From assembly GCA_047611265.1 (NCBI GenBank), contig JBLFWM010000001.1:280230-344229 (forward strand): a stretch of 64,000 nt of DNA, given 5' to 3'. The DNA is from GCA-2698665 sp047611265. GTDB lineage: Bacteria; Pseudomonadota; Gammaproteobacteria; GCA-002705445; GCA-002716945. Numbering within the stretch: position 1 is the first letter of the stretch; every line of letters starts with the position of its first letter. This document shows positions 17,619 to 26,506 of the stretch, in pieces. The position numbers and the translations under genes are program-made. The notes below the pieces were generated by a model. It searched no databases. It was not told the origin of the DNA and worked only from the letters and a program-made list of their open reading frames with translations.

Positions 17619-19261
17619 TATTTTTTCCTTGGTCTCAACATAACTATGACTATGGTTAAAATTAAGATATACCAGTAAATAGATTGATAATAAATATTAT
17701 TATGCACTAGGTAAGTCACCACAATAGCAAATAATGAAAATATTAAAATTGCTGTCATCCAATAATTACGTCTTGTATTCTTAGATATTGATCTCTCAAT
17801 CATATCTAGTCTTTTTATACTATTATCAAGATTAAGCTGATCGTTATTTATTAAATTAATTATTTTTCTTAAAGTACCAGGAATTTCAGGAAGTAAGTCA
17901 ATAATTTCTGAAGAGTTATTTTTAAGTGTTTTTAAAATAGATGGAATTCCCTTTTGCTTTTTCATCCATTTTTCTAATATAGGTTTTGATGTCTTCCACA
18001 AATCTAATTTTGGATGGAATTCTCTTCCAAGCCCCTCTGTATACAATAATGCTTTTTGCATCAGAATTAATTGTGGCTGTACTTCTAATTTAAACTTACG
18101 CGCAGTATCAAATAAACCAAGAATGACATCACTGAGAGATACATCCTCGATAGACTTATCCAACATCGATTCACAATTTTCTCTTATAGCTTTTTCTAGT
18201 AAACTAATATTAGTATCCTTGGGTACCCATTCACATTCAACATGTAAACGAGCAACTTTTGCGTAATCTTTATTAAAGAATGCTACGAAGTTTTCTGCTA
18301 AATATTTTTTATCAAAATTACTAAGAGAACCCATTATCCCAAAATCTACTAAAACAAACTGTACATTATCTCCCATCTTTTGAATAAAAATATTTCCAGG
18401 ATGCATATCTGCATGAAAAAAGTTGTGTTCAAAAACTTGTATGAAAAAGCTTTCAACTGCATTGGTTGCTAGTTGTTCAAAATCAATACCTTGCCTTTTA
18501 AGTTCTTCTCTATCATTAACTGGTGTCGCAAATGTTCTCTCCATTACCAACATATTTTTAGTAACATAATCCCAATAAATTTCAGGAATATATATTAATT
18601 TTGAATCTTTAAAGTTTTCTTTGATTTTTTTAGCATTTGATGATTCTTTGACAAGATCAGTCTCATCATAAACCAGCATTTCATAGTCATTTACAAGCTC
18701 AATTAAGTGCATCCTTTGAAATTCATCTGATAGTGATGTTAAGTAAAGCGCTATTCTTTTCATTAATAGAAGATCTTTTTCAATTTCATTTTTAATATTT
18801 GGTCTTACCACTTTAACAATTACATCTTTACCATTTTTTAACCGCGCCTCATGAACTTGCGCTATAGATGCTGAAGCTAATGGCTCTGGAGTAAAACTAC
18901 TAAAAACTTCATTAATTTTTAAACCCAGTTCTTCTTCAATAATTCTCATTGAGATTTCTTTTGGAAAAGGTTTTACATGGTCTTGTAATTTAGATAATTC
19001 ATTAGCAATATCATCTGTTAATAAATCTTTTCTGGTTGAAATTACTTGTCCTAATTTTACAAAAATTGGACCTAATTCCTCAAGCATCATTTTTATTTTT
19101 TCAGGGATATTTTTAACAGGTTTAGTCCTAAACCAATTCCATGGCAAAATATAAAAATAAAACTTACTGCTAGTATTAGAGGAATCTACAAGCATCTTAT
19201 CCACATCATATTTAATGAATAAATAGATAATCTGCATTATTCTTATAATATTATTTATCAT
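17618..19261 (-). CDS. ubiB: Ubiquinone biosynthesis kinase-like protein UbiB
   Basis: A 547-residue atypical ATPase of the ABC1/ADCK family needed for ubiquinone synthesis and extraction of intermediates from the membrane. Seen: the KLGQ signature of the family in VKLGQVISTR, the A-rich loop region ASASIAQVHEA, the ExD-type metal region and HADMHPGNIFIQ. Two hydrophobic helices at about 490-545 anchor it in the inner membrane. It is the third gene of a ubiE-ubiJ-ubiB operon, overlapping ubiJ by 11 bases. Confidence 0.96.
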   Translation of the reverse strand: MINNIIRIMQIIYLFIKYDVDKMLVDSSNTSSKFYFYILPWNWFRTKPVKNIPEKIKMMLEELGPIFVKLGQVISTRKDLLTDDIANELSKLQDHVKPFPKEISMRIIEEELGLKINEVFSSFTPEPLASASIAQVHEARLKNGKDVIVKVVRPNIKNEIEKDLLLMKRIALYLTSLSDEFQRMHLIELVNDYEMLVYDETDLVKESSNAKKIKENFKDSKLIYIPEIYWDYVTKNMLVMERTFATPVNDREELKRQGIDFEQLATNAVESFFIQVFEHNFFHADMHPGNIFIQKMGDNVQFVLVDFGIMGSLSNFDKKYLAENFVAFFNKDYAKVARLHVECEWVPKDTNISLLEKAIRENCESMLDKSIEDVSLSDVILGLFDTARKFKLEVQPQLILMQKALLYTEGLGREFHPKLDLWKTSKPILEKWMKKQKGIPSILKTLKNNSSEIIDLLPEIPGTLRKIINLINNDQLNLDNSIKRLDMIERSISKNTRRNYWMTAILIFSLFAIVVTYLVHNNIYYQSIYWYILILTIVIVMLRPRKK

Positions 19262-19841
19262 AACTATATTTCTTGTAAAGCTTATCTGTTCTACTTTTTA
19301 AATCATCAACATCATCTAAAAACTTATTAACATCATGTTTTGTAGGAATGACATTCATATCATCTGTCAGTAAATCAATAATATCACTTGTAGATTCTTT
19401 AAACATACCTTGTAAGGATGATATAGTCTTGCTAAACGTTTCCTCTAAATTAGAGGCTAAATTTTCACCTAAAACATTACTCGCTAACTCTCGTAACTTT
19501 TTGGAGCTACTAATAAATTGATTGAATTTGTTTGCTGTATCAATATCTCCATTAATCGATATTTTACTAGAAAACTGCTCAGAGCCCTTGGTTACAATAA
19601 ACATACCAAGTGTGACTGGACTAGCAATTAGTTCTACGTCAAATTTATCTTCATCCTCAATGAGGAGTAAAGCATTATCATGAATTTTTATCATGAGGTT
19701 ATAAGGCAAATCTTTTAAATTAATTTTTACTATTTTCCCATCTATATCATTAAAAAAATTATCAGGTATTGATTTTAAAAATGCTTCGCTTTGAAATAAT
19801 TTATTTATATAATAAATTATAGATGAATCTTTTTTTAACAT
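19251..19841 (-). CDS. ubiJ: Ubiquinone biosynthesis accessory factor UbiJ (SCP2 domain)
   Basis: A 196-residue protein that in E. coli binds ubiquinone lipids and scaffolds the synthesis complex together with UbiK. The N-terminal part looks like an SCP2 lipid-binding domain: KIVKINLKDLPYNLMIKI, then a segment ending VTLGMFIVTKG. The C-terminal third is charged and helical (DDVDDLKSRTDKLYKKYS), which would be the UbiK-contact coiled coil. Sequence is poorly conserved, as usual for this family; position between ubiE and ubiB supports the call. Confidence 0.88.
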   Translation of the reverse strand: MLKKDSSIIYYINKLFQSEAFLKSIPDNFFNDIDGKIVKINLKDLPYNLMIKIHDNALLLIEDEDKFDVELIASPVTLGMFIVTKGSEQFSSKISINGDIDTANKFNQFISSSKKLRELASNVLGENLASNLEETFSKTISSLQGMFKESTSDIIDLLTDDMNVIPTKHDVNKFLDDVDDLKSRTDKLYKKYSYDK

Positions 19842-20575
19842 TTAAAACCTATATGTATTGTGACCATATTCCCAACTAATGTCTCATGACGTATATTTAT
19901 AAAACCAGTCTGGCGAAACATATCGCTAACTTCTCTTGGTGAATAGTACGTGGATATTGATTCTGCTAGATATCTGTAGCTATCATAATCATCAGCTAAT
20001 ATTTTTCCCATTTTTGGTATTATATTATGCGTATATTTCTCAAATATATTTTTAATTAATTTATTTTCAGGAGTTGTAAATTCCATTATTACCAATCTAC
20101 CGCCAGGCACTAAAGAATTATAAATATTTTCTAAAGACTTTAAGTGATCTGTAAAATTTCTGAAACCAAATGCAATAGTAGCTAGCGTGTAACTGTTATC
20201 TTTAAAGTTAGAAGTTTCAGCTGAGCTCTTAATAAACTTAATATCTTTCACGAAACCATTATCTGTTAGTCTATTTTTACAAATATCTAACATTTCTTGA
20301 TTTTCATCAAGACATGTAATGCTAATTAGTTTTTTCTTAGACAAAAATTTTAGAGCAATGTCACCTGTACCTGTTGCTAGATCAAGAACATTATCTGAAT
20401 TTTTTAATTTTGACACAATATACATTCTTTCTTTCCATAATCTATGCAAACCAAAGGACATTGCGTCATTCATTAAGTCATATTTATTTGAAACTGAACT
20501 AAATATATCTGAAACTAATTTTGTCTTTTTGGTTTTAAGGACCTTTCTCGAACCAAAATTAACTTTTTCGTTCAT
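19835..20575 (-). CDS. ubiE: Ubiquinone/menaquinone C-methyltransferase UbiE
   Basis: A 246-residue SAM-dependent methyltransferase that adds the C2 methyl group of ubiquinone (and the menaquinone methyl group where that is made). Motif I is LDLATGTGDIAL, and post-motifs include the UbiE signatures YDLMNDAMSFGLHRLWK and FGFRNF. Length is standard (E. coli 251). It is the first gene of ubiE-ubiJ-ubiB, with a 7-base overlap with ubiJ, and starts just after the spoT stop. Confidence 0.96.
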   Translation of the reverse strand: MNEKVNFGSRKVLKTKKTKLVSDIFSSVSNKYDLMNDAMSFGLHRLWKERMYIVSKLKNSDNVLDLATGTGDIALKFLSKKKLISITCLDENQEMLDICKNRLTDNGFVKDIKFIKSSAETSNFKDNSYTLATIAFGFRNFTDHLKSLENIYNSLVPGGRLVIMEFTTPENKLIKNIFEKYTHNIIPKMGKILADDYDSYRYLAESISTYYSPREVSDMFRQTGFINIRHETLVGNMVTIHIGFKC

Positions 20576-20576
20576 T

Positions 20577-22736
20577 TTAACTTTTTTTCCTTTCTACGTT
20601 CAATACATGTTCATTTTTCTTAAGCTTATTAACTAATTTTGTTAAAAACTTGATATCTATTACAGATACTATGAATACCATTATATTATGTCCAGTCTCT
20701 TTTGTATCGTCATATGTCACACTTTCTATATTACAATCATTCTGTGCTATTTGAGATGAAATCAATGCTAAAACCCCTCTGACATTTTCAACCTCAACCT
20801 TAATGCACGCATTAAAACTATCATCTATATTTTCATCCCATAATAAATCTAATGTTGTTTCTTGTGTTTTTTTAGTATGTTTAATACTTCTACAAACTTG
20901 TCTATGTACAACAATACCTTTTTCCTGGCTTATATAACCAATAATAGGGTCTCCTGGAATAGGAAAACAGCATTTAGCATAAGATATAGCGAGACCTTCG
21001 GTGCCTCTGATTTGAATACCACTAGATGGACCTATATTCTTATTTACCATGTCGGCTGGAGATACTCTCATAGCAACTAATTTTGCTATTCTATTTCCTA
21101 GTCCAATCTCAGCATAAAGATCTTCAATAATAAGGCAGGAGTATTCCTCTAAAACAATTTTTAGTGTTTTCTCCGGTATTTCGCTCAATTTAATTCCAAA
21201 GTCATCAAATGAAGATTCTAGTAATTTTCTTCCTAATTCTATTGCGTCATTACGCTTAATTAATTTTAATGAAGCTCTAATTGAGTGTCTAGCTTTCTCT
21301 GTAACAACAAAACTTAACCATCCTGGGTCTGGTCGTAAATTTTTTTTTGTATTAATTTCTACTCTTTGTCCATTTTTTAAAATAGTATTAGCCGAAACAG
21401 GCAAGCCATCAACTTCGGCAAACGCATAATTATTACCTACATCAGTATGCACAGCATATGCGTAATCAATAATAGTTGATCTCTTGGGTAGTTCCAATAT
21501 ATTGCCTTTAGGGGTAAAGACATAAACTTTCCCTGGGTGTAAATCTGCCTTAATACTCTCTAAATATTCCCTAGGGTTCCCGGAATCTCTCTGAATACTA
21601 AGTAAATTTGTAATCCATTGTTGCTCTTTAGTATAGTTTGCTAATGACGGGACACCCTTGCTTTTATAAAACCAGTGAGAAGCAATTCCTGATTCAGCTA
21701 GTATATTCATATCTTTAGTTCTAATCTGCATTTCTATAGGTAATCCATGAGGACCAATTATTGAGGTATGAAGTGATTGATATCCATTAGACTTTGGTAT
21801 GGCAATATAATCCTTAAACCTGCCAGGTACAGGAGTATATAAATTATGAATAATTCCAAGAGATCTATAACAATCATCTGTTGAAGCAGCAATAATACGC
21901 ACACCAAAAATATCATTAATACGTGAAAAATTAACTTCTTTTAGTTTCATTTTTTTATACAACCCGTAAACATGTTTTTCTCGAGCAATAACATCTGTAT
22001 CCAGGCCTTCATTTTTAAGTTTTACCTCTATAACCTTTCTAATTTTACCCATTAACTCATGTCTATTTCCTCTAGATTTTTTAATCTCATTTTGAAGCGT
22101 TTTAAATCTTAATGGGTAAACGGTTTCAAATGCTAAATCTTCTAATTCTTTATTTAAAGAGTGAATACCGAGTCGAAGAGCGATAGGTGCAAATATCTCA
22201 AGAGTTTCTTTTCCTATTTTTTTTCTTTGTTTAAAATTTAGAGCACTAATAGTTTCTAAATTATGTCTTCTGTCTGCAAGTTTTATTAGTATGACTCGAA
22301 TATCTTGACTCATTGCCATGATCATTTTTCTTAAATTCGCTGCATCTGCCTCTTCTTTTGTTGAAAAACTTAATTTATCAAGCTTACTAACCCCATCAAC
22401 TAATTCTGCTACCTTAACGCCAAATGTATTTTTTAAATTATCTTTCTCAATCTCTGTGTCTTCTATAACATCATGTAGTATTGCTGCCATTATAGATTCA
22501 TGATCTAAATGAAAATCTGCTAGTATTGATGCTGCAGAAAGTGGATGGTGAATATATTCTTCGCCAGACTTCCTTAATTGTCCTTTATGAGCAATACGCG
22601 CAGTATTGAAAGCTTTTTCTATTTTTTTTATCTGATAAGGATTTAAATATTTCTGAAGTTTTTTTTTAAAATCAGTATATATTTTGCTAGATGTATTGAA
22701 TTCGTCAGAACTCTTATTGTTTGATTTTTTATCCAT
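20577..22736 (-). CDS. spoT: Bifunctional (p)ppGpp synthetase/hydrolase SpoT
   Basis: A 719-residue RSH-family enzyme that makes and degrades the stringent-response alarmone. Domains in order: HD hydrolase with intact HHPL and HDVIEDTE near 62-94, synthetase with YGLYKKMKLKE and GYQSLHTSIIG near 260-330, TGS with VFTPKGNILELP near 405, a helical and zinc-finger region containing KCCFPIPGDPIIGY, and a C-terminal ACT domain. Hydrolase motifs are intact. It follows rpoZ by 19 bases, the gammaproteobacterial order rpoZ-spoT. Confidence 0.95.
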   Translation of the reverse strand: MDKKSNNKSSDEFNTSSKIYTDFKKKLQKYLNPYQIKKIEKAFNTARIAHKGQLRKSGEEYIHHPLSAASILADFHLDHESIMAAILHDVIEDTEIEKDNLKNTFGVKVAELVDGVSKLDKLSFSTKEEADAANLRKMIMAMSQDIRVILIKLADRRHNLETISALNFKQRKKIGKETLEIFAPIALRLGIHSLNKELEDLAFETVYPLRFKTLQNEIKKSRGNRHELMGKIRKVIEVKLKNEGLDTDVIAREKHVYGLYKKMKLKEVNFSRINDIFGVRIIAASTDDCYRSLGIIHNLYTPVPGRFKDYIAIPKSNGYQSLHTSIIGPHGLPIEMQIRTKDMNILAESGIASHWFYKSKGVPSLANYTKEQQWITNLLSIQRDSGNPREYLESIKADLHPGKVYVFTPKGNILELPKRSTIIDYAYAVHTDVGNNYAFAEVDGLPVSANTILKNGQRVEINTKKNLRPDPGWLSFVVTEKARHSIRASLKLIKRNDAIELGRKLLESSFDDFGIKLSEIPEKTLKIVLEEYSCLIIEDLYAEIGLGNRIAKLVAMRVSPADMVNKNIGPSSGIQIRGTEGLAISYAKCCFPIPGDPIIGYISQEKGIVVHRQVCRSIKHTKKTQETTLDLLWDENIDDSFNACIKVEVENVRGVLALISSQIAQNDCNIESVTYDDTKETGHNIMVFIVSVIDIKFLTKLVNKLKKNEHVLNVERKKS

Positions 22737-22755
22737 TACTAATAATGGCCTATAA

Positions 22756-23220
22756 TTACTCTGATTTTATTTCTTTAGAATCTTCTATAACTTTTTTAAT
22801 TTCCAAAGGTGCTTCACTAGATGCGTCTGGAGCTTCTGTTGAAGCAGACGATGATAAAGATTCCACTGAAGGTGCTTCACTAGATGCGTCTGGAGCTTCT
22901 GTTGAAGCAGACGATGATAAAGATTCCACTGAAGGCATTTCATCTAATTTTTGACTTAGCTCGTTAACAACCTCTTCTTCGGTAATGCCACTGCCAAAAA
23001 GTTGACTTTCAATTTTCTGTTTATTACTGATTTCAAAATAATCCATTCCTATTTTTTCTGCAGCAATTTCTCTTAGGGCTATAACTGTTGGCTTATCATC
23101 GCAATCAATAAGAGGTTCGGCACCTGCCGCAAGGTCCTTTGCTCTTCTCCCAGCTAATGAACATATATCAAATGCATTATCGATAACTTTTAAACAATCT
23201 TCTATTGTTATTCTTGCCAT
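22756..23220 (-). CDS. rpoZ: RNA polymerase omega subunit with duplicated C-terminal extension
   Basis: A 154-residue omega subunit, which helps RNA polymerase assembly and forms part of a ppGpp site. Residues 1-70 are canonical: ARITIEDCLKVIDNAFDICSLAGRRAKDL then PTVIALREIA. E. coli omega has 91 residues; the extra length is a Ser/Ala/Glu-rich tail. In it a 21-residue unit beginning SVESLSSSAS occurs twice without change, encoded by a perfect 63-bp tandem repeat. The tail looks disordered and acidic. The gene precedes spoT and follows gmk by 47 bases, the conserved gmk-rpoZ-spoT order. Confidence 0.95.
   Translation of the reverse strand: MARITIEDCLKVIDNAFDICSLAGRRAKDLAAGAEPLIDCDDKPTVIALREIAAEKIGMDYFEISNKQKIESQLFGSGITEEEVVNELSQKLDEMPSVESLSSSASTEAPDASSEAPSVESLSSSASTEAPDASSEAPLEIKKVIEDSKEIKSE
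22808..22933 (-). repeat. Perfect tandem duplication of 63 bp within rpoZ
   Basis: Two copies of 63 bases, 22808-22870 and 22871-22933, are identical at every position. The unit is a multiple of three, so the frame is kept and a 21-residue peptide is repeated. Absence of any silent difference suggests a recent slip-strand event, or ongoing variation. Confidence 0.95.
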
Positions 23221-23267
23221 TATATTTCACCCATATTTAATCTTGACATTGTATCAGAATAAACTTT

Positions 23268-23882
23268 TTAAACAATCAGCTTATTTAGTGATATGAGCTC
23301 ATATATATAGTCTTTTACATGCTTTATTGGGGTTTTTTTAAATAAGATAATCCCAATAAGTGAATTCAATGCTAAATTAAAATTATCGTTAATGAGCGTA
23401 AAGTCTGCATATTTAGCATATTCCAACTCTTTTAGAGATGATTCCATTCTAGTTTTTATAACAGATTCATCATCTTCACCCCTATGTTCCAGCCTACTTC
23501 TTAGTATTTCAATGCTAGGAGGAATAATATAAATTGAGATTGCCTCAGGAATAGCCTTCTTTACTGCCAACATTCCCTTGTAATCAATCTCTAAAATAAC
23601 ATCAAGTTCTTGATCTGAAATTTTACTAATAGAATCTAATGCTGTGCCATATAGGTTTCCATATACATTTTGGTGTTCAAGAAACTCTCTTTTGTTAATT
23701 TTATCTGTAAACTTATCTTTATCGATAAAAAAATAATCCTTCCCATCTATCTCAGAATCCCTTATTTTTCTAGTGGTAAAAGAAACTGCAGGCCTAATAA
23801 AGCTCAGCTTTTTACATACCTCCCTTACCAGGCTTGTTTTCCCGGCGCCTGATGGGGCGCTTATTACAAATATCTTTCTCAT
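23268..23882 (-). CDS. gmk: Guanylate kinase
   Basis: A 204-residue cytoplasmic kinase converting GMP to GDP with ATP, needed for guanine nucleotides and therefore (p)ppGpp supply. Walker A is SAPSGAGKTSLV near 8-19. The GMP-binding part includes RPAVSFTTRKIRDSEIDGKDYFF and EHQNVYGNLYGT. IRSRLEHRGEDDE-type lid residues are visible as LRSRLEHRGEDDESVI. Length is standard. It heads gmk-rpoZ-spoT. Confidence 0.96.
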   Translation of the reverse strand: MRKIFVISAPSGAGKTSLVREVCKKLSFIRPAVSFTTRKIRDSEIDGKDYFFIDKDKFTDKINKREFLEHQNVYGNLYGTALDSISKISDQELDVILEIDYKGMLAVKKAIPEAISIYIIPPSIEILRSRLEHRGEDDESVIKTRMESSLKELEYAKYADFTLINDNFNLALNSLIGIILFKKTPIKHVKDYIYELISLNKLIV

Positions 23883-23955
23883 ACGCTAATTAATACTTAA
23901 CCATAGTTCTAAAATTGGATTATAATACATTATACAAGTATGAGGAGATAAAATT

Positions 23956-24393
23956 ATGGGTGACCCATGGAAATCAATAAGTCCTGAAGGTGTAAGAGCA
24001 TTTTCATATGGAGCATATTCTGTAATACTTGTATGGTTATGGAGCGAAGGCTATCTGTCATTTGTAAATAATATGTTAATTTCAGTAGGTGCTTCTGCAT
24101 TATTAGCTAAATCTGTATTAGTTAGTACTGTAATATCAATATTAATTGTTACAGTTTTATATGGCCTGCATGGAAAACTGCCAACAAAGCTGATGTTACA
24201 ACATATGACTTGGGTTAAAAATCCTGATAAGTTTCTTTTGTTCTTTTATATATGGATAAACTTTATATCTGCTGCCTTGCTAAACGTAATGGGTCTCAAT
24301 ATCTTTTACCAGTTTATTAGTCTTTTTGTAATCTTTTTAATGCCATCATTAATTCTTGGCATAAGTATACAAAAAAGAGGCGGAAATATTTAA
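23956..24393 (+). CDS. Uncharacterised small membrane protein
   Basis: I do not recognise a family. It encodes 145 residues with about four hydrophobic stretches at roughly 17-30, 37-70, 91-110 and 117-138, so it is an integral inner-membrane protein. The segment HGKLPTKLMLQHMTWVKNPDKF between the second and third helices is polar and basic. GAGGAG-like bases (TGAGGAGA) lie about nine bases before the ATG, a good ribosome binding site. It stands alone on the plus strand after gmk, and its stop abuts the convergent LETM1-like gene with no bases between. No signal peptide or metal motif is seen. Confidence 0.72.
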   Translation: MGDPWKSISPEGVRAFSYGAYSVILVWLWSEGYLSFVNNMLISVGASALLAKSVLVSTVISILIVTVLYGLHGKLPTKLMLQHMTWVKNPDKFLLFFYIWINFISAALLNVMGLNIFYQFISLFVIFLMPSLILGISIQKRGGNI

Positions 24394-24732
24394 CTAATCC
24401 CTGTAACTCTTTGGCAAGATGTCTATGCCAAGTTTCTTACCAAGTTTTACCAATAAGGGTATTGCAACCATCCCACCAGGCAAAGCAAACACACCGATTA
24501 ATCCTACATTTTTAATTAAATCTGTAAATTGGCTATTTGCCTTATCCATAGTAGTCTTATCAACCGCTTCACCAGCTGCATACTTTCTATATATCTCTAG
24601 CATCTCAGTTGTCTCCTGAGATTCTGAGGCAAGAATATTTTTTAATTTGTTAAGAGAACTCAAGGCCTTCGTTTTATTCGAAGTATACTTTTCCATCATT
24701 GTCTTAAAAAAATTTAAATCATCAATTTTCAT
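24394..24732 (-). CDS. Small LETM1-like domain protein, function unknown
   Basis: A 112-residue protein. Its C-terminal end, FALPGGMVAIPLLVKLGKKL then GIDILPKSYRD, resembles the end of the LETM1/RBD-type region of mitochondrial LETM1 proteins (a hydrophobic stretch with Pro, then LLP-like and a basic tail). The first 70 residues are charged and helical. Similar small proteins occur in marine gammaproteobacteria without known function, from memory. A single hydrophobic stretch at about 74-95 could associate with the membrane. The stop abuts that of the upstream plus-strand membrane protein. Confidence 0.65.
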   Translation of the reverse strand: MKIDDLNFFKTMMEKYTSNKTKALSSLNKLKNILASESQETTEMLEIYRKYAAGEAVDKTTMDKANSQFTDLIKNVGLIGVFALPGGMVAIPLLVKLGKKLGIDILPKSYRD

Positions 24733-24841
24733 AAATTTTACTTTTAATATTAATTTAAAATGTCTAGAATTAACTAGATGTACTATGTTAACAGTAATTT
24801 ATAAATTCAAATAGTTTATAACTAAATAATAAGTGTAAAAT

Positions 24842-25222
24842 ATGTCAAAAGATAATAACGAAATTTCAATATCAATAGATACAACATACCTCCATCAAGA
24901 ATCAGATCCTGAGAATAATAAGTTTTATTTTTTATATACAGTTTCTATAATTAATAAAGGAAACATAGGTGCTAAATTATTATCTAGGCACTGGGTGATT
25001 GAAGATGCTAATGGCAAGGTACAAAATGTAAAGGGTGAGGGCGTAGTTGGAGATCAACCATATATTAACCCTGGAGATGAGTATCAGTATACTAGCGGGA
25101 CCGTTCTAGAAACCTCGCTTGGAACAATGAAAGGCAGTTACCAGATGATAAATGATTCTGAAAATTATTTTGATGCAGAAATTCCAGAGTTTGTCTTAAC
25201 CATACCCAGGGTTATACATTAA
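24842..25222 (+). CDS. apaG: ApaG (CorD) family protein
   Basis: A 126-residue protein made of one immunoglobulin-like ApaG/FBOX3 domain. Its exact role is unresolved; it is linked to Mg/Co phenotypes and diadenosine tetraphosphate metabolism by its usual neighbour apaH. Family segments seen: YTVSIINKGNIGAKLLSRHWVI, EGVVGDQPYINPGDEYQYTSG and GTMKGSYQM. Length is standard. It converges on folA with an 11-base overlap. No apaH is present here. Confidence 0.94.
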   Translation: MSKDNNEISISIDTTYLHQESDPENNKFYFLYTVSIINKGNIGAKLLSRHWVIEDANGKVQNVKGEGVVGDQPYINPGDEYQYTSGTVLETSLGTMKGSYQMINDSENYFDAEIPEFVLTIPRVIH

Positions 25223-25715
25223 CCTTAAGATATGTCTTTATTGTGTATTTAGTGCTTATATTGCTATTTACAAAATTTTGATTATTAATTATTTTCCACT
25301 GAGAATAATCAATCTCTGGAAACCATGTATCTCCTGTATATTTCTCATTAATGTGAGTTATATATAATTTACTAGTATAAGGAAGCGCAATTTTATATAT
25401 TTCAGAGCCACCTATAATCATGACTTCATCGTGTCCTGAAAAATCATTAATAATATCTAAAAAATTATGATACACAGTGACCCCTTCTTTTTTATATAAA
25501 AGATTAGATGATAAAACTATATTTTGCCTTCCATCTAAAACCCTACCTATGGATTCATGAGTTTTCCTGCCCATTACAATTGGCTTGCCCATGGTTATTT
25601 CTCTGAAACGTTTTAATTCACCAGGAATATGCCAAGGAATTTTATTTTTATTTCCAATCAAACTATTTTCATCCATCGCAACTACTATTGACAGGGGAGG
25701 TGACTTAATACTCAT
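25212..25715 (-). CDS. folA: Dihydrofolate reductase
   Basis: A 167-residue NADPH-dependent enzyme that restores tetrahydrofolate after thymidylate synthesis. Seen: SIVVAMDENSLIGNKNKIPWHIPGE-type N-terminus with the substrate-site tryptophan loop, GKPIVMGRKTHESIG as the cofactor-binding segment, and EVMIIGGSEIY. Length is standard. It overlaps thyA by four bases, an operon thyA-folA with linked function. Confidence 0.96.
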   Translation of the reverse strand: MSIKSPPLSIVVAMDENSLIGNKNKIPWHIPGELKRFREITMGKPIVMGRKTHESIGRVLDGRQNIVLSSNLLYKKEGVTVYHNFLDIINDFSGHDEVMIIGGSEIYKIALPYTSKLYITHINEKYTGDTWFPEIDYSQWKIINNQNFVNSNISTKYTIKTYLKVNV

Positions 25716-26506
25716 ATGGAAACTTTCGCTTTAATATGACTGTGTGGGTCATAATTATCTAAAGTAAAGTCATTGTATACATAATCATATATCGAGCTAA
25801 TATTTTTTTTAATGCTTAAAGTCGGGAGCGGCCTGAAGTCTCTCTCTAATTGCTGCTTAACTTGATCTATATGATTAGTATAAATGTGAGCATCACCAAA
25901 CGTGTGAATAAATTCACCGTATCCTAGTTTGCATTGGTCTGCGATCATCATAGTTAACAAGGCATATGAAGCTATGTTAAAAGGTACCCCTAAAAATATA
26001 TCTGCGCTTCTTTGATATAACTGACATGATAATTTATTGTTAAGTACATAAAACTGGAAAAGAATATGGCATGGAGGCAACTTCATATTATCAATTTCAC
26101 CAACATTCCAAGCAGATACAACATGCCTTCTTGAATCAGGGTTACTCTTAATACTTTCTATTACATCTGTGATTTGATCAAACTTAGCTCCACTGGAAGA
26201 AACCCATGATCTCCACTGGTTACCATAAATTGGGCCTAACTCACCCTCAGAATCAGCCCATTCATCCCATATTTTTATATTATTTTCTTTCAAATACGAA
26301 ATATTTGTACTACCTTTTAAAAACCATAAAAGTTCATGGGCTACTGACTTAAAATGAATTTTTTTAGTTGTTAATAATGGGAAACCATCTTCTAAGTTAA
26401 ATCTCATTTGGTGTCCAAAAATAGACAGTGTACCTGTTCCTGTTCTATCAGATTTCTCTTGTCCCTGCGATAAGACATGTTTTAACAAATCATGGTACTG
26501 CTTCAT
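25712..26506 (-). CDS. thyA: Thymidylate synthase ThyA
   Basis: A 264-residue enzyme, the same length as E. coli ThyA, methylating dUMP to dTMP with methylene-THF. The catalytic cysteine lies in KLPPCHILFQFYV, and the nucleotide-binding segment SCQLYQRSADIFLGVPFNIASYA is complete. It overlaps both lgt (4 bases) and folA (4 bases), giving an operon lgt-thyA-folA as in other gammaproteobacteria. Confidence 0.97.
   Translation of the reverse strand: MKQYHDLLKHVLSQGQEKSDRTGTGTLSIFGHQMRFNLEDGFPLLTTKKIHFKSVAHELLWFLKGSTNISYLKENNIKIWDEWADSEGELGPIYGNQWRSWVSSSGAKFDQITDVIESIKSNPDSRRHVVSAWNVGEIDNMKLPPCHILFQFYVLNNKLSCQLYQRSADIFLGVPFNIASYALLTMMIADQCKLGYGEFIHTFGDAHIYTNHIDQVKQQLERDFRPLPTLSIKKNISSIYDYVYNDFTLDNYDPHSHIKAKVSI

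Noticed and set aside
22721..22954. Open plus-strand frame across the rpoZ repeat, with a repeated Ser/Ala/Asp peptide
   Set aside because: It is the complement of the repeated rpoZ coding sequence. No ribosome binding site or homology; rpoZ on the minus strand explains it.
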